64,000 bases of DNA from Acidimicrobiales bacterium (lineage in GTDB: Bacteria > Actinomycetota > Acidimicrobiia > Acidimicrobiales > Aldehydirespiratoraceae), in the NCBI GenBank assembly GCA_040219515.1, contig JAVJSI010000011.1, forward strand, positions 124,001-188,000. Reading direction: 5' to 3'. Every line of letters starts with the position of its first letter. Positions within the stretch are counted from its first letter, which is position 1. This document shows, one piece after another, positions 35,603 through 44,276 of the stretch. The position numbers and the translations under genes were made by a program. The notes under the pieces were generated by a model that ran no database searches, was not told the origin of the DNA, and saw only the letters and a program-made list of their open reading frames with translations.

Positions 35603-35806
35603 TCAGTCATGGGCGCCACCGGAGATCACGGAGCGGATCTCGACGACGGCGTCCTTCCCGAGCGTCTTGTCGCCGGGCACGAGCTGACCGTCCTCGATCA
35701 CGAGGTGTGATTCCCGGTTGAGGTCGAGCCGCTGCAACAGCACGGAGACCTGCACCGGTCCGTCCATCTCGACCTCGCGCGACGGGTTGCGAAGGAGGAC
35801 CTTCAC
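35603..35806 (-). CDS. Ubiquitin-like sulfur-carrier protein (TtuB/ThiS type) with extended tail
   Basis: 67 residues from a GTG placed directly after the upstream stop. It has a beta-grasp pattern ([37 protein letters not shown]) and a C-terminal SGGAHD. Carriers of this class need a free Gly-Gly end to accept sulfur as a thiocarboxylate. Here three residues follow the GG, so a peptidase would have to trim AHD, as in processed ubiquitin precursors. Sits just before ttuA in the same operon. An E1-like activating enzyme (TtuC/MoeB) is not in the window. Confidence 0.85.
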   Translation of the reverse strand: MKVLLRNPSREVEMDGPVQVSVLLQRLDLNRESHLVIEDGQLVPGDKTLGKDAVVEIRSVISGGAHD

Positions 35807-36046
35807 TCAGGACTTTCCACGGGTGTCGGTGGTGTGGCGGATCACGAGCTCTTCGCCGGGCTGGAGCGCTTCGGAGAATCGGACCGGCATCTCGCCGCGC
35901 TTCGTGACGTTGCCCATCCACCGCACCACGTAGCTCAGCCCGAAGATGGTGAGCCAGAAACGCGAACCGCCGAGCAGGCCCTTGCGGACGCTGTTCGTGC
36001 GGATCATTCGCTTGGCGTAGGTGGGCCCGAAGCCGCGACCGGCCAT
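35807..36046 (-). CDS. Small conserved protein with one hydrophobic segment
   Basis: 79 residues. A central stretch SRFWLTIFGLSYVVRWM may enter the membrane, with a basic N terminus and a charged C terminus (EELVIRHTTDTRGKS). Family not recognised. Its stop directly abuts the GTG of the sulfur-carrier gene, so the two are co-translated. Confidence 0.65.
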   Translation of the reverse strand: MAGRGFGPTYAKRMIRTNSVRKGLLGGSRFWLTIFGLSYVVRWMGNVTKRGEMPVRFSEALQPGEELVIRHTTDTRGKS

Positions 36047-36285
36047 CAGATGCGCCGAATCTCCACGACCGTCGACTTCGTGGTGCCGACGCGTTTGCCG
36101 AGTCGGTAGACGACGAAGAGCACGAGCAGGCCGCCACCGACGACGACCGGCATCATCTTCCTGGCGGTGCTCTGGACCGTCTTCTCGGCTTCACCGACGA
36201 AGCTGCGCAGGCCCGCTTCGATGTCGTCGCGGGTGATCGGCTCACCGACGGTCGCGTTCTTCTCGGACTTGCGGTCGGATGCCAT
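36046..36285 (-). CDS. Small single-pass membrane protein
   Basis: 79 residues from the ATG at 36285 (TGATG overlap with the upstream gene). A hydrophilic helical N terminus (ITRDDIEAGLRSFVGEAEKTVQ) precedes one membrane helix (MMPVVVGGGLLVLFVVYRLG) and a basic tail. Function unknown. It forms a pair of small membrane proteins with the next-upstream gene. Confidence 0.7.
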   Translation of the reverse strand: MASDRKSEKNATVGEPITRDDIEAGLRSFVGEAEKTVQSTARKMMPVVVGGGLLVLFVVYRLGKRVGTTKSTVVEIRRI

Positions 36286-36581
36286 CACAGGCTCCTCTTC
36301 GTGATGCGCCAGACGAGCAGGGCGATGATCACCAGGGCGGCGCCGAGCGTGGCGAGGTACGGAAACCACGAGAGATTGCCCGTGAACGTCGACCCGGTCT
36401 CCTCCTGGAGGACACGGAGCATCGACATGGTGAGCGCCACGCCACCCAGCATGAGCAGCACGCTGCCGGCGATGCCGAAACCGACCCATCGGCCGGCCCC
36501 GCGCAGCGGCTCGATTGTCTCTTGTCGTGCGTATGCCTTGACCAACTCGAAGAAGTCGCCCGGGCCCATTCGATCTGCCAT
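36285..36581 (-). CDS. Small two-helix membrane protein (holin/Act-superfamily-like)
   Basis: 98 residues with a soluble N-terminal helix (DFFELVKAYARQETIEPL) and two membrane helices (about 31-53 and 72-92). The layout resembles the Phage_holin_3_6 or actinobacterial holin-superfamily proteins that accompany housekeeping operons; that resemblance is weak. Ends overlapping the start of the next gene. Confidence 0.7.
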   Translation of the reverse strand: MADRMGPGDFFELVKAYARQETIEPLRGAGRWVGFGIAGSVLLMLGGVALTMSMLRVLQEETGSTFTGNLSWFPYLATLGAALVIIALLVWRITKRSL

Positions 36582-36593
36582 TGGAAAAACACC

Positions 36594-37229
36594 CTATCCG
36601 CGCTCGTCGGCCAGAGCCTCCAGCATCTCGGCGCGTTCTCGCACGAGGCCCTCGGCGAGGTGGAGTCGTTCGGCCGCGCCGGGAGTGCGCAACAGGGTGG
36701 TCGTGTCGAGGCTGTTGAGCTGCGCGAACCCTGCGGCCTCCCAGGTCGCCTGGGCCGGGTCGTCGCTCAGTGTCGGCACATCGACGGGGTGGTCGGGTTG
36801 GAGGCGCGCGACGGCCGCGCCGATCCGTTCGAGCTCGGCCGTCATGGTCGTCAGCGGATCGTCGCCGAGCTGCGCGACATAGCGGTCCGCGTCGTCGTCG
36901 GGCCAATCCTCGACCCGGGCCCGCGGGTACGGATCGTCGGTCAGCCACTCGATCACGCGCAGGCGTCGGGTGGCGACGGCGATCAGCGCCCACCGGCCGT
37001 CGGGGTACTCCTCGAAGTCGACGACGCGGGCGACGACGGCGACGTCGGCGCGCACGTCCTCGCCGCCGACCTCGCGGCCCCGCTCGATCGGCGCGATGCC
37101 GAACTCGGGTTCGTCGAGGGAGGTGACCGCGGCGGCGAGGGCCCGATACCGGGGTTCGAAGATGTGCAGCGGCACCACCGCGGTCGGTGCGACCGTGTGC
37201 TCCAGTGGGAACATCGGCAGCTCGTACAC
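36594..37229 (-). CDS. LON substrate-binding domain protein (no protease domain)
   Basis: 211 residues starting YELPMFPLEHTVAPTAVVPLHIFEPRYRAL, the LON N-terminal domain. Typical later features are FGIAPIERG and a helical C terminus. The AAA and Ser-Lys protease domains of Lon are absent. Standalone LAN proteins are common in actinobacteria and may recognise unfolded proteins; partners unknown. It starts 2 bp after the S13 peptidase stop. Confidence 0.88.
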   Translation of the reverse strand: MYELPMFPLEHTVAPTAVVPLHIFEPRYRALAAAVTSLDEPEFGIAPIERGREVGGEDVRADVAVVARVVDFEEYPDGRWALIAVATRRLRVIEWLTDDPYPRARVEDWPDDDADRYVAQLGDDPLTTMTAELERIGAAVARLQPDHPVDVPTLSDDPAQATWEAAGFAQLNSLDTTTLLRTPGAAERLHLAEGLVRERAEMLEALADERG

Positions 37230-37231
37230 GG

Positions 37232-38680
37232 CTATCCGGCCGGGAGCGGGGTCAGTTGCTCGAGCAGCGGCCCCGCTGGATGGTCGGCGATCGCCTCGAG
37301 CACCGCCGGGAACAGTCCGTCACAGACGGCCTGTGGCGCGTAGGCCCCGTTCTCGCCGGGCAGCCAGTTGGCGATCATGGAGAAGGTGATGACGTCGCCG
37401 TTACCGGCAACCGCCCGCCCGGCCATCGAGGTCACCTCGGGACGCGCCGCGGCGAGGACGTGCAGTGACGTGAGCCCGGCCGGCGCGCAGTCGGCCAGGC
37501 TCGTGGTCTCGACCGGGGGCAGCGACTCGGCCGCGAGACTCGACGCGTCGCCGTCGAGGGCACCGGTGAACGTGTCGCAGCGGGCCCGGTTGAGCAGCGA
37601 CAGCCCCGACCCGTCGTACTTGGGGAAGTTGCCGGCCTCGTCGTTCGGGAGCAGACCGAGCTCGACGAGCGACGCGTTGACGGCGGCGAGGGCGCCGAAG
37701 GGGTTGCCGCTGCGCACCGCGATTTCACGCCACAGCATCTCGGCCGTGGTGCCGTCGACCAGAGCCCGCTTCGCGATGTCGTCGAGCGGCGGCGAACTGA
37801 TCCTGGCGACGGACTGACGGCTGATGGTGGCGGGCGCGTCGCCGGCGCTCGACCCACCGACGACCGGCATCTCGGCGCCGTTCAGGAGAGAGGCGAAAAC
37901 GGAGGCGGCATGGGCGGTTCCGTCGGCGCTGCGCACATCGCTGGCGAGGTCGACCTCGGTGGGGAACGACGACAGCCCGTTGTCGACCAGCAGGCCCGAC
38001 GTGACCCCGACGGTGCCCGATGCGATCTCGGCGTTGGTCCAGAAGTCGCCGAACACCTGCGGAGTACCGGCGTACTTGGCGTCGACCCCGATCACCTGGC
38101 CGCCGATGGCGGTGATCCCCTCGTCTCGCAGCGCGGCGACCGTGTCGGCGACCAGCTCCTCGAGCGGGGTGAACGCCCGGTCGTCGCCGAAGCGGCTGAT
38201 GTAGTCGTCGGTGGACAACACCGGGTCGGCGCCACCGATGAGCCAGAGATCTCCCTCGAGCACACCTTCGTCGTTGATGACCGCGTCGCCGGACCGGACG
38301 ACTTCGGTGGTGAACCCGCCGCTGCCGAGGGTGTCGAGGGCGATGACCGTGAGCAACCGCTGGATTTCGCCGGGGATGAAGGCCTGGGTGGCCGCGATGT
38401 CGGTGACGGGCTCACCGTTGACGTGGACGGATGCGCAGACGGCGCCGGCCTGGCCGACGGTGTCGATCGGCGCCTGCACCGCAGCCGCCAGCAGGTTGCT
38501 GGTGGTCGGCTGGCGCAGCCACTCGGGGGTGCGCCGCATGCTCAGGACGGGGGTGGTGAGCGATACTGCGTCGTCGCCGGCCGGGTCGTTCGGATCCGCG
38601 GCGTCGTTGGCCTGTCCCGCGAGGAACGACGCCGCGATGGCGACGGCGAGGACGATGACAGGGAGGATGGACCGACGCAT
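37232..38680 (-). CDS. S13-type D-Ala-D-Ala carboxypeptidase fold with altered catalytic motifs
   Basis: 482 residues with an N-terminal membrane anchor or signal (PVIVLAVAIAASFLAG). The order and spacing of conserved blocks follow PBP4/DacB, including DLWLIGGADPVL, VIGVDAKYAG and YDGSGLSLLNR. However, the PAS-x-x-K nucleophile motif reads PGEIQR (E105, R108). The KTG segment before SMAGRAVAG is also not recognisable. It is therefore probably a non-catalytic penicillin-binding relative outside the membrane. First gene of the operon ending with the serine protease. Confidence 0.82.
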   Translation of the reverse strand: MRRSILPVIVLAVAIAASFLAGQANDAADPNDPAGDDAVSLTTPVLSMRRTPEWLRQPTTSNLLAAAVQAPIDTVGQAGAVCASVHVNGEPVTDIAATQAFIPGEIQRLLTVIALDTLGSGGFTTEVVRSGDAVINDEGVLEGDLWLIGGADPVLSTDDYISRFGDDRAFTPLEELVADTVAALRDEGITAIGGQVIGVDAKYAGTPQVFGDFWTNAEIASGTVGVTSGLLVDNGLSSFPTEVDLASDVRSADGTAHAASVFASLLNGAEMPVVGGSSAGDAPATISRQSVARISSPPLDDIAKRALVDGTTAEMLWREIAVRSGNPFGALAAVNASLVELGLLPNDEAGNFPKYDGSGLSLLNRARCDTFTGALDGDASSLAAESLPPVETTSLADCAPAGLTSLHVLAAARPEVTSMAGRAVAGNGDVITFSMIANWLPGENGAYAPQAVCDGLFPAVLEAIADHPAGPLLEQLTPLPAG

Positions 38681-38689
38681 GTGGGACGA

Positions 38690-38695
38690 AGGTTA
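38690..38695 (-). promoter_or_regulatory. -10 element TAACCT for the S13/TtuA/TrmI operon
   Basis: TAACCT, 9 bases, then ATG 38680. It would give a transcript with almost no leader covering genes down to 33088. Confidence 0.45.
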
Positions 38696-38733
38696 CGCGG
38701 CCCGGCGGCCCAGGTAGTGCCGCCCCCACTCGT

Positions 38734-39366
38734 TCATGTCGAGGGGGGCTCGAGCGCGGCCCGGAACAACTCACGGATGTGGGTCAATCGGGCGTTGAGC
38801 GAGGCCTCGTCGAGCGGGTCGCGAAGCAGCAGATCGCCGATGAAGGCGACATCGGAGAAATAGGACAGGAGCGCCCCGTAGCCGGTGAGGAGGAGCTGCT
38901 CGGCGTCGTGGCGACGGAACCGGCCGGCGTTCATCTCGCGCTCGAAGTACTCGACGGCGCGAGCGAACAGTGGCTGGAGCGCGACGCCCAGCTCGATGTG
39001 GCCGGTGCCCTCCTCGGCGAGGGCTTCGCGGCGAACGATGCGCACGAAGTCCGGATTGTCCTTGAAGAAGTCGAAGCCGGCGGCCAGCACGAAGTCGACC
39101 TTGTCCCACCCGCTCGCCGAGGTCTGTGAGACCGCGGACTCGACCCGCTGGTACCACTCGGCGAGCGCCCGTTCGAAGACGTCGCGATACATCGCTTCCT
39201 TCGACGGGAAGTGATGGAGGAGGCTCTGGCGGCGGATGCCGACCACCGCCGCGATGTCGTTCAAGGACGTGCCGTCGAAGCCGCGTTCGGCAAAAAGTCG
39301 GCGCGCCGCGGTACCGATCGCCTCACGCGTGGGCACGTCGGAGTCGGCGGTGGCCATGTCGGTCAC
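38734..39366 (-). CDS. TetR-family transcription regulator
   Basis: 210 residues from GTG 39366, chosen because TACGCT ends 7 bases upstream. The HTH is [49 protein letters not shown], a standard TetR N terminus. The C-terminal helical ligand domain is unassigned. Divergent from the 143-aa protein and FIST genes across only 50 bp, so it may control them and itself. Confidence 0.9.
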   Translation of the reverse strand: MTDMATADSDVPTREAIGTAARRLFAERGFDGTSLNDIAAVVGIRRQSLLHHFPSKEAMYRDVFERALAEWYQRVESAVSQTSASGWDKVDFVLAAGFDFFKDNPDFVRIVRREALAEEGTGHIELGVALQPLFARAVEYFEREMNAGRFRRHDAEQLLLTGYGALLSYFSDVAFIGDLLLRDPLDEASLNARLTHIRELFRAALEPPST

Positions 39367-39373
39367 GAGCCGA

Positions 39374-39379
39374 AGCGTA
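39374..39379 (-). promoter_or_regulatory. Leaderless promoter -10 TACGCT for tetR-type gene
   Basis: TACGCT with 7 bases to GTG 39366. It faces the divergent promoter at 39405, so one operator could control both. Confidence 0.5.
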
Positions 39380-39404
39380 GTGGGATCGGTACCGCAGGCC
39401 CCGA

Positions 39405-39410
39405 TAGCGT
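39405..39410 (+). promoter_or_regulatory. Leaderless promoter -10 TAGCGT for the 143-aa protein and FIST genes
   Basis: TAGCGT with 6 bases to ATG 39417. Only 25 bp separate it from the divergent -10 at 39374-39379. Confidence 0.55.
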
Positions 39411-39416
39411 GCGCGC

Positions 39417-39848
39417 ATGCCTCCAACGACCGACTCCTCGCCCGACGCAGCGCCGGCCATGCAGATCGTTTCGGCGCTCTTCATCGACGAGATCGACCTT
39501 CGTCAGGTCGAGGGTCCGGCGACCCGGATCGACCTGAAGGGCATCCAGTTCAGCGCAGCGGCCCCCACGCCGGTGCCGCTCACCTGGGCGCCCCATCTGT
39601 GCGTCATCGTGCGCTGTCCCACCGAAGCGTCGGGGCAGGGCGTGCTCGAGGTCACCTTCCATCGCGACGACGAGCAGATCGCCCGGAACGTGCAGCCCTT
39701 CGACGTCGAGCCGGGCAAGTTCACCTATCGGCTCGTGCGGGCCGAGCTCGAATTCACCGACTATGGATCGATCGAGGCGCGGTGTCGCATCGGTCACGGT
39801 CCGCACACCACCGTTCCCTACACGCTGCTCCCGCCCACGGAGGGCTGA
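39417..39848 (+). CDS. Conserved hypothetical protein (DUF6941-like)
   Basis: 143 residues, beta-rich, with no signal peptide. [16 protein letters not shown] near the start and a central [10 protein letters not shown] strand recall DUF6941-type single-domain proteins, by weak resemblance. Start set by the leaderless promoter; an internal Met at residue 15 is less likely. It lies 2 bp before the FIST gene and probably shares its transcript. Confidence 0.65.
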   Translation: MPPTTDSSPDAAPAMQIVSALFIDEIDLRQVEGPATRIDLKGIQFSAAAPTPVPLTWAPHLCVIVRCPTEASGQGVLEVTFHRDDEQIARNVQPFDVEPGKFTYRLVRAELEFTDYGSIEARCRIGHGPHTTVPYTLLPPTEG

Positions 39849-39850
39849 GC

Positions 39851-41002
39851 GTGGTCGCCGCCGGCGCGGCCACCTTCGGGTCGGCGGTGAGCGAACACCC
39901 CGACGCGGCGCATGCCGTGGCCGAGGCGGCAGGGGCGGTGCTCGACCGGGTCGGGCAGGGTGCCGACATCGCGTTGTTGTTCGTGACCGGCCCGCATGTC
40001 GACGCCATGACGGACCTCGCGGCCGCGGTGCACGCGATTCTCGCGCCGGGCGCCCTCATCGGCACCACTGCCATCGGCGTGATCGGCGGTCCGTCCGAAG
40101 TCGAGGAGGTGCCGGCGGTGTCGGTGTGGGCCGGTCGCACCGGTCCCGCCGAGGCGGTGCGCCTCGAGGTGATCCACTCCCCCGACGGCGTCGCCGTGGT
40201 CGGGATGCCCGACGACGCCGCGGTCGGTCGTCGCACACTGATCCTGCTCACCGACCCGTCGTCGTTTCCGACCGAGGCCTTCGTCAAGGCGACGAACGAG
40301 CAGTACCCGAACCTCTCCGTCGTCGGCGGAATGGCCTCGGCCGGCGGACCGGGTGCCAACCGGCTCGTGGTGCAGGGCGAGGTGCACTCCGACGGTGCCG
40401 TCGCCATTCTGCTCCCCGAGGGATCCGACGACGCAACACTGGTGTCGCAGGGCTGCCGGCCGGTGGGCGATCCACTGATCGTCACGGCTTCGGACCGGAA
40501 CCTGGTCACGGGGTTGGCCTCGCGCCCGGCGCTCGAACGGCTGCAGTCGCTGCTCGACGATGCGGACGACGACGAGCGATCTCTGCTCGCCCACGGCCTC
40601 CATGTGGGCCTGGTGATCGACGAGCAGGCCGAGCAGTTCGAACGGGGCGACTTCTTGATCCGCGGCGTGCTCGGCACCGACGCCGAGTCCGGCGCGGTGC
40701 GCATCGGCGACCATGCGCCCGTCGGCACCACGCTGCAGTTCCACGTGCGTGACGCCGAGACGGCATCCGATGACCTGCGTTCGCTCCTCGCGCCCGTGGA
40801 TGCCGACGCTGCCCTGGTGTTCACCTGCAACGGTCGGGGTACCCGGATGTTCGCCACGCCCGACCACGACGCCGAACTCGTGCACGACGCCGTCCACGGC
40901 GGCGCCGTTGCCGGCATGTTCTGTGCCGGCGAGATCGGTCCCGTTCGGGGCCGGAACCACGTCCACGGTCTCACCGCGTCGGTGCTGCTGTTCTACGGCT
41001 GA
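39851..41002 (+). CDS. FIST N- and C-domain signal-sensing protein
   Basis: 383 residues from GTG 39851. The N-terminal FIST domain has DIALLFVTGPHVD and GTTAIGVIGG, a central LSVVGGMASAGG block follows, and the FIST_C domain ends with GRGTRMF and GMFCAGEIGPV. FIST proteins are small-ligand (probably amino-acid) sensors coupled to signalling or used as standalone binding proteins. No kinase or cyclase is nearby. Full two-domain length for the family. Confidence 0.88.
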   Translation: MVAAGAATFGSAVSEHPDAAHAVAEAAGAVLDRVGQGADIALLFVTGPHVDAMTDLAAAVHAILAPGALIGTTAIGVIGGPSEVEEVPAVSVWAGRTGPAEAVRLEVIHSPDGVAVVGMPDDAAVGRRTLILLTDPSSFPTEAFVKATNEQYPNLSVVGGMASAGGPGANRLVVQGEVHSDGAVAILLPEGSDDATLVSQGCRPVGDPLIVTASDRNLVTGLASRPALERLQSLLDDADDDERSLLAHGLHVGLVIDEQAEQFERGDFLIRGVLGTDAESGAVRIGDHAPVGTTLQFHVRDAETASDDLRSLLAPVDADAALVFTCNGRGTRMFATPDHDAELVHDAVHGGAVAGMFCAGEIGPVRGRNHVHGLTASVLLFYG

Positions 41003-41049
41003 GGAACATCCGGACCGGGTCGGGCCGGTTCGTGGCGGAATCGCGCGGA

Positions 41050-41055
41050 TAGTCT
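41050..41055 (+). promoter_or_regulatory. -10 element TAGTCT for the transketolase gene
   Basis: TAGTCT lies 27 bases before ATG 41083, leaving a short leader with GGAGG at 41074-41078. Confidence 0.5.
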
Positions 41056-41082
41056 CCGACAGGATCCCGACCTGGAGGACGA

Positions 41083-43035
41083 ATGACCGATTTCGACGCG
41101 CGTGCCATCAGCACGATCCGTGGGCTGGCCATGGATGCACCGCACGCCGCCCGCTCGGGACACCAGGGCACGGCCATGTCGCTCGCTCCCCTCGCCCACG
41201 TGTTGTTCACGCGGGTGATGGACTACGACGCCGGCCGCCCCGACTGGGTCGACCGTGACCGCTTCGTCCTGTCCGCCGGCCACGCGTCGATCCTGCAGTA
41301 CTCGATCCTGCATCTCGCCGGTTTCGGCCTGACGATCGAGGACCTCGAGCAGTTCCGTCAGTGGGGATCGAACACGCCCGGCCACCCCGAGGTCGGCCAC
41401 ACGACCGGTGTCGAGGTCACCACCGGTCCGCTCGGCCAGGGTGTTGCGAACGTCGTCGGCATGGCCATCGCCGAAGCCCAGCTGCGTTCCCGCTACGGGG
41501 CCGACATCGTCGATCACCACGTGTTCGGCATCTGCGGCGACGGCGACCTGTCCGAAGGCATCAGCCACGAGGCGGCCTCGCTCGCCGGACACCTCGGGTT
41601 GGGCAAGATCGTTCTCTGCTACGACGACAACCACATCACGATCGACGGTGAGACCGAGCTCGCGCTCACCGACGACGCCGCCGCCCGGTTCCGGGCCTAC
41701 GGGTGGGACGTCCACGAACTGGGCGGGGTCGGGGACGATCTCGACGCGCTCGAGGCCGGCCTGCGGGCCGCCATGGCCGTCACCGACAAGCCCTCGCTCG
41801 TCATCATCCGCACGATCATCGCCACGCCCGCGACCGAGTCGGCCAACACGCCGGATGCCCACGGCTACGCGATCTTCGACGAGGAGATCGCCGCCACGAA
41901 GACGGTGATGGGGATGCCGGCCGACAAGTCCTTCCACGTCCCCGACGACGTCCTCGAGGAGTATCGCCGTCGAGGCACCCGTGGGGTGAGCGCTCGCGAG
42001 GCCTGGGAGTCGCGTGTCGCCGCGTTCGACGGTGACCGCAACTCTCTCGAGGCGCAACTCAGCGGCACCGGCCTTCCCGGCTGGGAGGATGCGCTGCCCA
42101 CGTTCGACGTGGGTGACTCGATCGCCACCCGCAAGGCGTCGAATGCCGTGCTGCAGGCGCTGGTGCCGCTCGTGCCGGGTCTCACCGGCGGCGGCGCCGA
42201 CCTCACCGGCAACACCGGCACCGTCATCAAGGACGAAGGCGTCTTCTCGGCGGCCGACCCGGGCGGCCGCCAGATCTACTTCGGGGTTCGGGAGCACGCG
42301 ATGGGCGCCATCGCCAACGGCATGGCGCTGCACGGCGGGGCGATTCCGGTGGTCGGCACCTTCCTCGTGTTCGCCGACTACATGCGCGGCGCGGTTCGTC
42401 TCGCCGCACTGTCCTCGGCCCACACGATCTTCGTCTGGAGCCACGACTCGGTCGGCGTGGGCGAGGACGGGCCCACACACCAGCCGGTCGAACACCTCGC
42501 CTCGCTGCGGGCCATCCCCGACCTGCGGGTGATCCGACCGGCCGATGCCAACGAGACCGCTGCGGCATGGCGGGTGGCAGTTGCGTCGGGGGGCCCCACT
42601 GCCCTCGTCCTCACCCGACAGAACGTTCCCGTGCTCGAGGGCACGTCGGCCGAGGGCGTCGCCCAGGGTGCCTACGTGCTGCAGGAGGCGGCCGACGCGG
42701 CGGTCACGCTGGTCGGCACCGGTTCCGAGGTTTCGTTGTGCGTCGACGCCGCCGAGAAGCTGGCCGAGGGCGGGGTCGCCGCCCGGGTCGTGTCGATGCC
42801 GTCGTGGGAACTCTTCGAGGCGGCCGATGCCGACGTCCGTGACGCCGTGCTCCCCCGCTCGATTCCGTCGATCGCCATCGAAGCGGGCGTGACCCAGGGT
42901 TGGCACCGGTGGGTCGACGACGTGGTCGGTATCGATCGCTTCGGTGCGTCGGCCCCCGGCGATACGGTGTTGGCAGAACTCGGGATGACCAGCGATCACC
43001 TGGTGGCCCGGGTCCACGCACTTCTCGCCCCCTGA
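41083..43035 (+). CDS. tkt: Transketolase
   Basis: 650 residues. GHQGTAMSLAPLAHVLF and FVLSAGHAS are N-terminal substrate-site blocks. GVEVTTGPLGQG and GDGDLSEGISHEAASLAGHLGLGKIVLCYDDNHI make up the thiamine diphosphate/Mg motif. A pyrimidine domain with REHAMGAIANGMALHGG and the C-terminal domain follow. It transfers two-carbon ketol units in the non-oxidative pentose phosphate pathway in the cytosol. Transaldolase follows 60 bp downstream. Confidence 0.96.
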   Translation: MTDFDARAISTIRGLAMDAPHAARSGHQGTAMSLAPLAHVLFTRVMDYDAGRPDWVDRDRFVLSAGHASILQYSILHLAGFGLTIEDLEQFRQWGSNTPGHPEVGHTTGVEVTTGPLGQGVANVVGMAIAEAQLRSRYGADIVDHHVFGICGDGDLSEGISHEAASLAGHLGLGKIVLCYDDNHITIDGETELALTDDAAARFRAYGWDVHELGGVGDDLDALEAGLRAAMAVTDKPSLVIIRTIIATPATESANTPDAHGYAIFDEEIAATKTVMGMPADKSFHVPDDVLEEYRRRGTRGVSAREAWESRVAAFDGDRNSLEAQLSGTGLPGWEDALPTFDVGDSIATRKASNAVLQALVPLVPGLTGGGADLTGNTGTVIKDEGVFSAADPGGRQIYFGVREHAMGAIANGMALHGGAIPVVGTFLVFADYMRGAVRLAALSSAHTIFVWSHDSVGVGEDGPTHQPVEHLASLRAIPDLRVIRPADANETAAAWRVAVASGGPTALVLTRQNVPVLEGTSAEGVAQGAYVLQEAADAAVTLVGTGSEVSLCVDAAEKLAEGGVAARVVSMPSWELFEAADADVRDAVLPRSIPSIAIEAGVTQGWHRWVDDVVGIDRFGASAPGDTVLAELGMTSDHLVARVHALLAP

Positions 43036-43095
43036 ACCCGATCGTCACACCCGCTCGTCGAAACCCTCTCGTCGAAAACCTGTCCCGGAGGACCC

Positions 43096-44187
43096 ATGAC
43101 CCGCCTGCACGATCTCTTCGCCGAGCAGGGACAGAGCCCGTGGCTCGACAACATTCGCCGTGGCTGGATCACCAGCGGCGAGCTCGAGAACTGGGTGGCG
43201 CGCGGGGTGCGTGGGCTCACGTCGAACCCGTCGATCTTCCAGAAGGCCATCCAGGGTTCGTCCGAGTACGACGACGAGTTCGGCGAAGCAGTGGGTGAAG
43301 GGCTCGACGTCGAGGCCTCGTACTGGCGACTGGTCACCAGCGACATCCGTTCGGCGCTCGAGATCCTTCGTCCGGTCCACGACGAGTCCGACGGTCTCGA
43401 TGGCTACGTCTCGGTCGAGGTCGACCCAGGCCTCGCCCGAGACTCGGCGGGCACCGAGGCCGCGGCGCGCTCGCTCGACGAACAGCTGCAGGCCCCCAAC
43501 CTCTTCGTCAAGATCCCCGCCACCGCCGAGGGACTCGCACCGATCCAGCAGATGATCGCCGAGGGTCGCTCGATCAACGTCACCCTCATCTTCTCCCTCG
43601 ACCGCTACGCCGAGGTGATGGAGGCCTACCTCGCCGGTCTCGAACGGGCCGAGGGTGATCTCTCCGCCATCGCGAGCGTGGCGTCGTTCTTCATCAGCCG
43701 CCTCGACGTCGAGATCGATCGTCGACTCGAGGCCATCGGCACCCACGAGGCCCTCGCGCTGCGGGGCACGGCCGCAGTGGCCAACGGGCAGCTGGCCTAC
43801 GCCCGTTTCCTCGAGACCTTCTCCGGTCCGCGCTGGGACGCGCTGGTGGCGCGGGGCGCACGTGTGCAGCGCCCGCTGTGGGCCTCGACCTCCACCAAGG
43901 ACCCCGACTACCCCGACACGCTCTACGTCGACGAACTCATCGGTCCCGACACGGTGAACACGTTGCCCGACAGCACCCTCGAGGCGTTCGAGGACCACGG
44001 CACGATCGCCCGCACCGTGGATGCCGACGTCGGCGCCGCGCAGGAGGTCATCTCGGCACTCGCGACGGTGGGGGTGGACCTCGACGACGTCACCCAGCAG
44101 CTCGAGAACGAAGGCGTCGCCGCCTTCGAGAAGAGCTTCGACGAGTTGCTGACCGCGCTCGCGACCAAGGCCGAGGGTCTGCGCTGA
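43096..44187 (+). CDS. tal: Transaldolase
   Basis: 363 residues. GLTSNPSIFQKAI is the N-terminal signature, LFVKIPAT holds the Schiff-base Lys139, and INVTLIFS and RPLWASTSTKDP follow. The length fits the actinobacterial Tal class (about 365). It moves a three-carbon unit between sugar phosphates. ATG preceded by GGAGGA. tkt-tal adjacency is conserved in actinobacteria; pyruvate kinase is elsewhere in the window. Confidence 0.96.
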   Translation: MTRLHDLFAEQGQSPWLDNIRRGWITSGELENWVARGVRGLTSNPSIFQKAIQGSSEYDDEFGEAVGEGLDVEASYWRLVTSDIRSALEILRPVHDESDGLDGYVSVEVDPGLARDSAGTEAAARSLDEQLQAPNLFVKIPATAEGLAPIQQMIAEGRSINVTLIFSLDRYAEVMEAYLAGLERAEGDLSAIASVASFFISRLDVEIDRRLEAIGTHEALALRGTAAVANGQLAYARFLETFSGPRWDALVARGARVQRPLWASTSTKDPDYPDTLYVDELIGPDTVNTLPDSTLEAFEDHGTIARTVDADVGAAQEVISALATVGVDLDDVTQQLENEGVAAFEKSFDELLTALATKAEGLR

Positions 44188-44264
44188 CGGATCGGTTCGC
44201 CGAGCCCGGCCCGGCGGTTTCCTTGCGCCTCCCGGCCATGGGGTGGGGTTCGGCCCCGTTGTCG

Positions 44265-44270
44265 TAGACT
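44265..44270 (+). promoter_or_regulatory. -10 element TAGACT upstream of the SNF2 helicase leader
   Basis: TAGACT lies about 170 bases before the likely start of the helicase gene. It would produce a long untranslated leader. Confidence 0.45.
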
Positions 44271-44276
44271 CAGGTG

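Noticed and set aside
40993-43017. Minus-strand open frame opposite transketolase
   Set aside because: Shadow of tkt; the plus-strand protein carries full thiamine-diphosphate motifs.
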